A DNA stretch of 13,121 bases from CAZPEV01 sp964585635. GTDB taxonomy: Bacteria > Zixibacteria > MSB-5A5 > GN15 > JAAZOE01. Below the pieces are notes generated by a model. The model made no database searches. It had not been told where the DNA came from and was given only the letters and a program-made list of their open reading frames with translations. Position 1 is the first letter of the stretch; every line of letters starts with the position of its first letter. Made by a program: the position numbers and the translations under genes. The DNA is taken from assembly GCA_964585635.1 (NCBI GenBank), contig CAZPEV010000087.1, positions 1-13,121 of the forward strand, written 5' to 3'. Below, piece by piece: positions 8,208-12,072 of this stretch.

Positions 8208-8391
8208 TTCTCCATAGATCCATTGTGTCGATACACCTGCGACCAGACTTTCGACCACCTGATCGACAACGATCTCTGAAACGGCCCCATGAGAATGCCG
8301 ATGATGTCCACCTCCGGCGCCGGACTAGGGCCGATGATTATGCCAAGCCTTGGCCCCTGCACCACACTCCTTCCGGCAGAAAGCGGATACC
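8208..8391 (-). pseudogene. fossil of the Cys-rich C-terminal domain (QWI copy)
   Basis: The frame reads GAVSEIVVDQVVESLVAG and then VSTQWIYGER just before the small-protein start at 8195. SLVAGVSTQWI parallels SLVRGAIACAFAQWL in the copy ending at 10044. The DNA CACAATGGATCTAT followed by GGAGAAAGGAT parallels CACAATGGTTCTAA followed by ACGAAAGGAT after the intact precursor. Here the TAA has become TAT, so the frame now runs into the next gene. Further upstream there is an in-frame TAG (SGAGGG region) and no start codon. Boundaries are approximate. Confidence 0.45.
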
Positions 8392-8604
8392 CTATTCAGG
8401 CTTGACGGCGACTCCCTCCCGCTTAGCCTTTCTTGCCATGGCCCACGGCAGAATATTGCGCGGCCACAAGTGCAATGAAAAGACAAGCAGGGCGATCACT
8501 ATCATTGATTGGTTCAGATCATGATTGAATATGTACTTGATCGCTCCAAAGGAAAGTAGACACATGGCCACCGCCTCGGCATAACCTCGCAACAATCCTT
8601 TCAT
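8392..8604 (-). CDS. 70-residue two-helix membrane protein, divergent array member
   Basis: The start is set by an excellent GAGGAGGTG five bases before the ATG at 8604; an upstream in-frame ATG would lie inside that ribosome site. The protein begins MKGLLRGYAEAVA, comparable to MAKGYLRGF of the 60-residue family. It has a hydrophobic segment at about 7-26, a polar turn FNHDLNQS, a second helix ending SLHLW, and a basic tail with MARKAKREG. It lies 45 bases after a Cys-rich peptide frame (8650-8820), which keeps the peptide-then-small-protein order of the array. Homology to the other small proteins is weaker than among the KATQG members and needs a profile comparison. Confidence 0.65.
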   Translation of the reverse strand: MKGLLRGYAEAVAMCLLSFGAIKYIFNHDLNQSMIVIALLVFSLHLWPRNILPWAMARKAKREGVAVKPE

Positions 8605-8649
8605 ATGGACACCTCCTCTCACTGATGATACCTTGCCTTTCCGATGGCA

Positions 8650-8820
8650 TCAAGAATAGAATGCACATATGCCAAAAAATACAATTGCCACAAACAGGCA
8701 GCAACCCGCCGTGCACTCCGGATAGAATGGTCCCATTGGCGCGCAAGCCATGCTGCACGCTCCGCAAGCAATCGACGTATTGTTTTTCCAGCATTCCCAG
8801 AACGGACTCGTCAAGGACAA
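8650..8820 (-). pseudogene. Cys-rich peptide frame homologous to the precursor C-terminus
   Basis: 56 codons between a TAG (8823-8821) and a TGA (8652-8650). It reads TSPFWECWKNNTSIACGAC, then SMACAPMGPFYPECTAGCC, then a hydrophobic end with GICAFYS. It parallels the 265-residue precursor at three points: TPF..VNSSIA, GPGYGHCLAAGC, and a terminal CAF. It keeps eight Cys. The only start candidates are TTG codons with no ribosome site, and the N-terminal secreted domain is missing. It is therefore either a 5'-truncated relic or, less likely, a small active peptide gene. It is the best-preserved Cys-rich copy outside the intact precursor. Confidence 0.5.
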
Positions 8821-8897
8821 CTACCGGAGGAAGCCGGCACCTTCCGATTCCGGCTTCCCCACATACTTGGATGATATCCAAACAGCGCGGCTCGGAA

Positions 8898-9156
8898 TCA
8901 GGCTTCAAATCCGGTCACATAGACAAGACCCGCCATGACAGCGCCGGCAAAGACAAGAGCCAGTGCTGTCCGCCAAATGCTTCGTTTGGCCTTTGGAACA
9001 AACGTGTACTGAGCAGACACCGCCATCACCATGCACGCCATCGGCCACCCCACAAGCGGAAGTCCGTACCGGCGAGTAAACACCAACGGCCAGGGTCAAC
9101 GCTCCCGCGACTACAAGGCTATGCACCGCAAGTGCCCGTGTCGATGATCCCTCCAC
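8898..9156 (-). pseudogene. small three-helix membrane protein with an apparent frameshift
   Basis: A GTG at 9156, with AGGAG six bases upstream, opens VEGSSTRALAVHSLVVAGAL and continues through LTLAVGVYS. A second frame then continues as RRYGLPLVGWPMACMVMAV and later ALALVFAGAVMAGLVYVTGFEA to TGA at 8900-8898. Each frame alone loses sense (the first becomes Cys/His-rich and polar, the second lacks a ribosome site). Joined near 9080 they give about 85 residues with three membrane helices. Either the gene is broken or one base is wrong in the assembly. It begins 32 bases after the end of the 63-residue array member, so it belongs to the same operon. I see no clear homology to the two-helix family. 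Confidence 0.5.
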
Positions 9157-9189
9157 ATCGTGCTCCTCTCTGGCAAAGATAGCGGAGAC

Positions 9190-9381
9190 CTAATCGGCTT
9201 TGTGCGTTTTTCGCAAGCGGAGCCACCGTGTCGTCAAACCAAAAAACGCTCCCAATCCTCCAGCGATAATCACGCTCCAGACGAGGGCTTCGCCTAATGG
9301 TTTGTTGAAGATACCCGCGAAATGAAGAACCGCGATGGTTGTAATTGCCATCACAGAAGAATATATCCATCTTTGCCGCAT
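9190..9381 (-). CDS. 63-residue two-helix membrane protein, MRxRW subgroup
   Basis: ATG at 9381 with AAGGAT seven bases upstream; the longer frame to 9417 only reads back into the Cys-rich relic. It begins MRQRWIYSS, has helices at about 6-24 and 31-50 around GIFNKPLGE, and ends in RLRKTHKAD. It pairs best with the 61-residue protein at 9839-10024: MRxRW at the start, a G(I/L) turn with a proline, GAFxGL and GLTxR in helix 2. It also aligns almost without gaps to the 60-residue KATQG proteins (shared V18, G23, S36, L43, G44, L49), which argues that all array members share one ancestor. The relic peptide stop is 11 bases upstream. Confidence 0.68.
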   Translation of the reverse strand: MRQRWIYSSVMAITTIAVLHFAGIFNKPLGEALVWSVIIAGGLGAFFGLTTRWLRLRKTHKAD

Positions 9382-9392
9382 ATCAATAATCC

Positions 9393-9504
9393 TTAGAACC
9401 ACTGTGAGAGAGAGCAATATACTGCTGATCCGAGTACCCCAGCTGCGCAGCCGATTGCAGGGCTGCCCTGAAACTCAGACCAAGCGGAAATAAAAGGGCT
9501 AATG
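9393..9504 (-). pseudogene. shortened fossil of the Cys-rich C-terminal domain (SQWF copy)
   Basis: Starting right after the stop of the upstream 60-residue gene, the frame reads DPDISPFISAWSEFQGSP, then AIGCAAGVLGSAVYCSLSQWF and TAA. The end matches the precursor end AAGCVGGAVASAIGCAFAQWF position by position (GC-x2-G, SA, C, QWF). SPF and ISAW echo TPF and IAAW of the precursor, with the central part deleted. There is no start codon and no ribosome site. 44 bases at its 5' edge (9476-9519) are identical to 10261-10304, which shows recent duplication. Confidence 0.55.
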
Positions 9505-9687
9505 TCAGGATCCCTGCGTAGCCTTCCTTTTGCGAAAGAAAAGGCCCCAGAGAGTGCCCAGTACCACGCCAACAGCTATACTCCCGGCGACAGATATTCC
9601 CCACGAGGCCTCGAGAAAACCGGTCATATGAAGAACAACCATCCCGACTATGCTAAAAAGGATTCCTTCAATGAAATGCTTTGACAC
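9505..9687 (-). CDS. 60-residue two-helix membrane protein, putative immunity protein
   Basis: GTG start at 9687 with AAAGGAC eight bases upstream, in the same layout as the other KATQG genes. The sequence MSKHFIEG, turn TGFLEASWG (22-30), AVGVVLG and tail RKRKATQGS combine features of two neighbours. The turn and helix 2 resemble the 8013-8195 protein, and the tail is the same as in the 10290 protein. That mosaic pattern suggests recombination between array members. The upstream 150 bases hold three palindromes instead of a readable Cys-rich domain. Confidence 0.72.
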   Translation of the reverse strand: MSKHFIEGILFSIVGMVVLHMTGFLEASWGISVAGSIAVGVVLGTLWGLFFRKRKATQGS

Positions 9688-9749
9688 TACCTTATGTCCT
9701 TTCGCCCAAGACCGCTATGTTCGCCGCTACGGAATAGCAGCTGGGCGAA

Positions 9750-9827
9750 CCTCCAGATGGAGGGGATTCCTCCGGTCCGGAGTTGATTTCCCAAAGGGGC
9801 AGGCCGTTGGTGTGCAACCCCGCCCCT
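9750..9827. repeat. three adjacent palindromes between array units
   Basis: CCTCCA/TGGAGG (9750-9755, 9758-9763), CTCCGG/CCGGAG around one base (9770-9782), and AGGGGC (9795-9800) pairing with GCCCCT (9822-9827) around an inner GTTG/CAAC hairpin. On the minus strand the last one is followed by TTTGG. They may weaken or end transcription between units or be remains of a structured element. The 9690-9838 stretch contains no readable gene; a frame with GGSPSCYSVA might be a worn Cys-rich copy but is not convincing. Confidence 0.4.
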
Positions 9828-9838
9828 GACAGGGAATC

Positions 9839-10024
9839 TTACTGCCGGGCGTGCTTTTGCATGTATCGCTTTGTCAGCCCAACAATAAGGCCACCAAAGG
9901 CACCGACCACCATTGCGACTCCGAGAATAACCTGAATAGGGGCCTCATATAGCCCGACTTTGTCTCCGATGACCGCTACAATAGTGGCAATTATGCAGGT
10001 CACGACGAACCACCTTAATCTCAC
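9839..10024 (-). CDS. 61-residue two-helix membrane protein, MRxRW subgroup
   Basis: GTG start at 10024 (MRLRWFVVT), 19 bases after the stop of a decayed Cys-rich frame; the ribosome site is weak (GGGAAA). Helix 1 is at about 6-21, the turn is VGLYEAPIQ, helix 2 contains GAFGGLIVGLTKR, and the basic tail is YMQKHARQ. It is closest to the 63-residue protein at 9190-9381. The position directly after a toxin-like relic and the small hydrophobic form match the rest of the array, so the same immunity-type role is inferred. Function is otherwise unknown. Confidence 0.68.
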   Translation of the reverse strand: MRLRWFVVTCIIATIVAVIGDKVGLYEAPIQVILGVAMVVGAFGGLIVGLTKRYMQKHARQ

Positions 10025-10043
10025 AGTCTATTTCCCATATGCG

Positions 10044-10289
10044 CTAAGATAGCCATTGGGCAAAAGCACATGCGATAGCACCGCGCACTAGGCTGCCAGC
10101 GCAATTCATCCAAAAAATCAGATGAAAGCCGACCTCGCGCGCCCGCTGTGCCATGTATCTTCCAAACACCGGATCGCCAAGGCAGTGATTGACATCAACG
10201 CCAAGCGGAATCAATGGGCAGCCCCCAAGAGCAGACAATTGCAGAGCTGCCCCGAAGCCCCAGACCAAGCGGAAATAAAAGGGCTAATG
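10044..10289 (-). pseudogene. frameshifted fossil of the Cys-rich domain (QWLS copy)
   Basis: The 5' part reads DISPFISAWSGASGQLCNC in one frame, like the relic at 9393-9504. A second frame ends NCAGSLVRGAIACAFAQWLS before TAG at 10046-10044, nearly repeating the precursor end GGAVASAIGCAFAQWF. The two pieces are out of frame with each other. A TTG-started frame covering the whole stretch (to 10268) lacks a ribosome site and is not homologous in its first half. I read it as a decayed copy that lost its N-terminal domain. Confidence 0.55.
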
Positions 10290-10472
10290 TCAGGATCCCT
10301 GCGTGGCCTTCTTTTTGAGAAAAAGCAGACGCCAGAGCATACCCAACAATAGACCAATTACAATACTGCATGCGACGGTTATCTCCCACGAGGTCTTGAT
10401 CAAGCCGGTCGCGAAAAGAACGACCGCAAGGATTATGGCGAAAACGAATCCCTGAAGATAGCCTTTAGCCAC
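10290..10472 (-). CDS. 60-residue two-helix membrane protein, putative cognate immunity protein
   Basis: GTG start with AAAGGAT eight bases upstream and only 18 bases after the TAA of the intact precursor, so the pair is almost certainly co-transcribed. The sequence is MAKGYLQGFVF, helix 1 at about 5-24, turn TGLIKTSWE, helix 2 at about 31-52 and tail KKKATQGS. Net positive ends predict both termini inside. A protein of this shape immediately following a secreted Cys-rich hydrophobic peptide is the arrangement expected for an immunity protein that protects the producer membrane. Alternatives are an export helper or a small membrane toxin. Its closest relative is the last gene of the array at 7676-7858. 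Confidence 0.75.
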   Translation of the reverse strand: MAKGYLQGFVFAIILAVVLFATGLIKTSWEITVACSIVIGLLLGMLWRLLFLKKKATQGS

Positions 10473-10490
10473 TTGGCAACATCCTTTCGT

Positions 10491-11288
10491 TTAGAACCAT
10501 TGTGCAAACGCGCACCCAATCGCGCTGGCAACCGCACCGCCCACGCATCCAGCGGCGAGACAATGGCCATAGCCGGGACCTGCAAGAGTACATCCAGCTG
10601 CAGCGCCTGCGCATATGGAAACTGAACCTGCGGCTGTACACGCTGCCCATCTGCCCCAACCCCAGGCCGCAATTGAGGAATTCACGCCCTTTGAATCGAA
10701 TGGCGTCTGACAGTCCTTGACCCATATGGAATATGGCCGGCCATGTTCATCTTTCCCGGCATACACCTCACTGTAACTGCCGGGATCAACGACCGGCGGC
10801 ACGAACGACCAGATGGAAGTTGTGATGAATCCTGGTAGATCCGTGTGGTCGGGGCTTGATATATACGCAATCCGGATGAAACTGCTGCTGCTGTCCGCCA
10901 AGCAGCGCAAAATGACATTCACGAGTCTGACCGCAACCGTATCGGTTGAATCGGGTGTGATACCCGATCCAGCCATAATGAATGAGTTTGGCAAATCCAG
11001 CGCGTACCCCAGGGAATCAAACTTGGCGATCACGTACTGGACCTCGCCCAGTTGCAGCACCTGATCATACTCGCCTTGGGCTGACTGCGTATACTCCGCG
11101 AATTGTGGCGCGAGGACGGTCACCTGGCTGCCGTCGCACCCGGTCACAGTGTATGCGTCCGCGGCTGGTGTTCCACCCGTCGGTGCGACCACGCCGGTGT
11201 CGGCTTCACGACTGCAACCGATATACAGCATCGCCGCCATAAGAAACGCCATGACAATAACGCCCGCTAAGATTCCTACCCTCTTCAT
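10491..11288 (-). CDS. secreted precursor with C-terminal Cys-rich bacteriocin-like domain
   Basis: 265 residues; ATG at 11288 with AGGAGGGC just upstream. Residues 1-25 form a signal peptide ending LYIGC, an atypical lipobox (Tyr at -3), so Cys25 may be lipidated. Residues ~26-200 are a soluble Ser/Asp/Val-rich domain I do not recognise. From about residue 200 the sequence reads VNSSIAAWGWGRWAAC, then Gly/Ala-rich hydrophobic sequence with Cys at 217, 226, 233, 243, 248 and 259, ending CAFAQWF. This layout (signal, ~200-residue N-domain, ~60-residue Cys-rich hydrophobic C-domain) resembles halocin C8 precursors, in which the C-domain is the released antimicrobial peptide and the N-domain gives immunity. 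The resemblance is architectural; no family match has been computed. No protease, ABC exporter or modifying enzyme lies in the window. Confidence 0.75.
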   Translation of the reverse strand: MKRVGILAGVIVMAFLMAAMLYIGCSREADTGVVAPTGGTPAADAYTVTGCDGSQVTVLAPQFAEYTQSAQGEYDQVLQLGEVQYVIAKFDSLGYALDLPNSFIMAGSGITPDSTDTVAVRLVNVILRCLADSSSSFIRIAYISSPDHTDLPGFITTSIWSFVPPVVDPGSYSEVYAGKDEHGRPYSIWVKDCQTPFDSKGVNSSIAAWGWGRWAACTAAGSVSICAGAAAGCTLAGPGYGHCLAAGCVGGAVASAIGCAFAQWF

Positions 11289-11299
11289 GATGCCCTCCT

Positions 11300-11319
11300 A
11301 AACCAAAGGCTTTTGGTTT
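11300..11319 (-). promoter_or_regulatory. perfect inverted repeat beside the precursor ribosome site
   Basis: AAACCAAA (11300-11307) and TTTGGTTT (11312-11319) around GGCT. It ends just before AGGAGG of the 265-residue precursor. In RNA this hairpin would sit next to the ribosome site; in DNA it could be an operator. Confidence 0.5.
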
Positions 11320-11346
11320 TACATTGTCAAGGAAATTCTGCTTCTT

Positions 11347-11386
11347 CCTATACATCTATTCCTTTCTTTTCAATACCAATTGAAAA
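11347..11386 (-). promoter_or_regulatory. candidate promoter and operator for the array operon
   Basis: Minus strand: TTGAAA (11373-11368), 15 bases, TATAGG (11352-11347). The perfect inverted repeat TTTTCAAT-ACCA-ATTGAAAA at 11367-11386 overlaps the -35 motif, as expected for a repressor site. Initiation near 11340 would leave a leader of about 50 bases that contains the second inverted repeat. The motif quality is modest. Confidence 0.35.
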
Positions 11387-11487
11387 CTCGACCAGGGCGG
11401 ACCTCGGCTCAAAACAGCTTTGGTGGTCATCACTGAACCTGTCCCATGACTATCCCAGAGAGAAATCGTCGTCTTTTCCCCCGCCGA

Positions 11488-11697
11488 GGGGTGGGAATCG
11501 GCCTATCCTTGTGACTTCCCACCCGCCCGACGGTTCGGAAACNNNNNNNNNNNNNNNNNNNNNNNNNNNNNNNNNNNNNNNNNNNNNNNNNNNNNNNNNN
11601 NNNNNNNNNNNNNNNNNNNNNNNNNNNNNNNNNNNNNNNNNNGGGGTGGGAATCGGCCTATCCTTGTGACTTCCCACCCGCCCGACGGTTCGGAAAC
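11488..11697. other. assembly gap (100 N) with identical 55-base flanks
   Basis: Positions 11543-11642 are exactly 100 N, a default scaffold spacer. The 55 bases before it (11488-11542) and after it (11643-11697) are identical, from GGGGTGGGAATCGG to CGGTTCGGAAAC. This is what two contigs ending at the same 55-base overlap produce. The 55-mer itself carries an inverted repeat GGGTGGGAA/TTCCCACCC. Any ORF running across the gap is an artefact. Confidence 0.9.
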
Positions 11698-11771
11698 ACA
11701 CGCCTAAAGACCGGCGCGGTCTCCACTCAGCAGCCCCCAAACGGGCCATCCTAATACAGGGAAAGGAGGGT

Positions 11772-11876
11772 ATGCGTCATCGCTACCTGATCAATCCCTT
11801 AAGGAAAGGAGGAAACCTGCACCGCGTCCTTGGCATAATCAAATGGCATGCCAAGGTGGAGTCAGAAGAACATTAA
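11772..11876 (+). CDS. possible 34-codon ORF
   Basis: ATG 11772 to TAA 11876, encoding MRHRYLINPLRKGGNLHRVL and a short polar end, with AAAGGAGG two bases before the ATG. That spacing is tighter than usual, and a second AAAGGAGG lies inside the frame. The product is basic, with no recognisable family. It is the only readable frame in the otherwise non-coding 11698-12072 stretch. It may instead be part of a regulatory RNA. Confidence 0.25.
   Translation: MRHRYLINPLRKGGNLHRVLGIIKWHAKVESEEH
11828..11856. repeat. nine-base perfect inverted repeat
   Basis: CCTTGGCAT (11828-11836) and ATGCCAAGG (11848-11856) around 11 bases. No T-run follows on either strand, so an operator or RNA hairpin is more likely than a terminator. 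Confidence 0.5.
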
Positions 11877-11962
11877 AATGCATAACCGACTGTGATTACT
11901 AATGATAGGGATGCGATGATTGAGCACGCAAAGTGATGTCAAGGATGGATAAAACCCTGATT

Positions 11963-12067
11963 TTTACGCAGCCTTCTACGCAGCTTTACGCACGGGGCCA
12001 GACCTCGTTGATGCGCATGAAGTTACCGCTGCGTAGAAAAAAGCCCCATCTGCGTAGACTGCGTAAA
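11963..12067. repeat. large dyad made of six TACGCA/TGCGTA motifs
   Basis: Left arm: TTTACGCAG (11963-11971), CTACGCAG (11976-11983), TTTACGCAC (11985-11993). Right arm, inverted: CTGCGTAG (12029-12036), CTGCGTAG (12050-12057), CTGCGTAAA (12059-12067). GGGGC (11994-11998) and GCCCC (12043-12047) also mirror each other. The palindrome ATGCGCAT (12011-12018) sits at the centre. It begins six bases beyond the stop of the sigma-54 activator gene. It could be a multi-site binding region, a very large RNA hairpin, or the end of a mobile or replication element. Confidence 0.65.
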
Positions 12068-12072
12068 TCCGG

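Noticed and set aside
8204..8364. Small minus-strand frame containing LGIIIGPSPAPEVDIIGILM
   Set aside because: The start is badly spaced from its ribosome-like site and it overlaps the decayed QWI copy in another frame; there is not enough support to call a gene.
8519..8908. 129-codon minus-strand frame between array members
   Set aside because: It overlaps the ribosome site and start of the 70-residue gene and runs in a different frame from the Cys-rich peptide, which explains this DNA better.
7676..10472. Type I toxin-antitoxin or holin interpretation of the small two-helix proteins
   Set aside because: Not excluded, but each follows a secreted-peptide domain or its relic on the same strand, and I see no antisense RNA promoter or endolysin gene.
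7676..11288. Lanthipeptide or sactipeptide cluster
   Set aside because: No LanM/LanB/radical SAM enzyme is in the window, and the precursor has a signal peptide rather than a double-Gly leader.
11325..11330. Perfect TTGACA on the minus strand upstream of the precursor gene
   Set aside because: The hexamer 17 bases downstream is TTTGGT, part of the inverted repeat, which is a poor -10.
11313..11749. Open frames crossing the N gap on both strands
   Set aside because: They exist only because N codons are not stops; the flanks are a duplicated 55-mer.
11963..12067. CRISPR array or integron attC site
   Set aside because: The repeats are only 7-9 bases, in opposing orientations with unequal spacing, and there is no GTTRRRY/RYYYAAC pair, cas gene or integrase.
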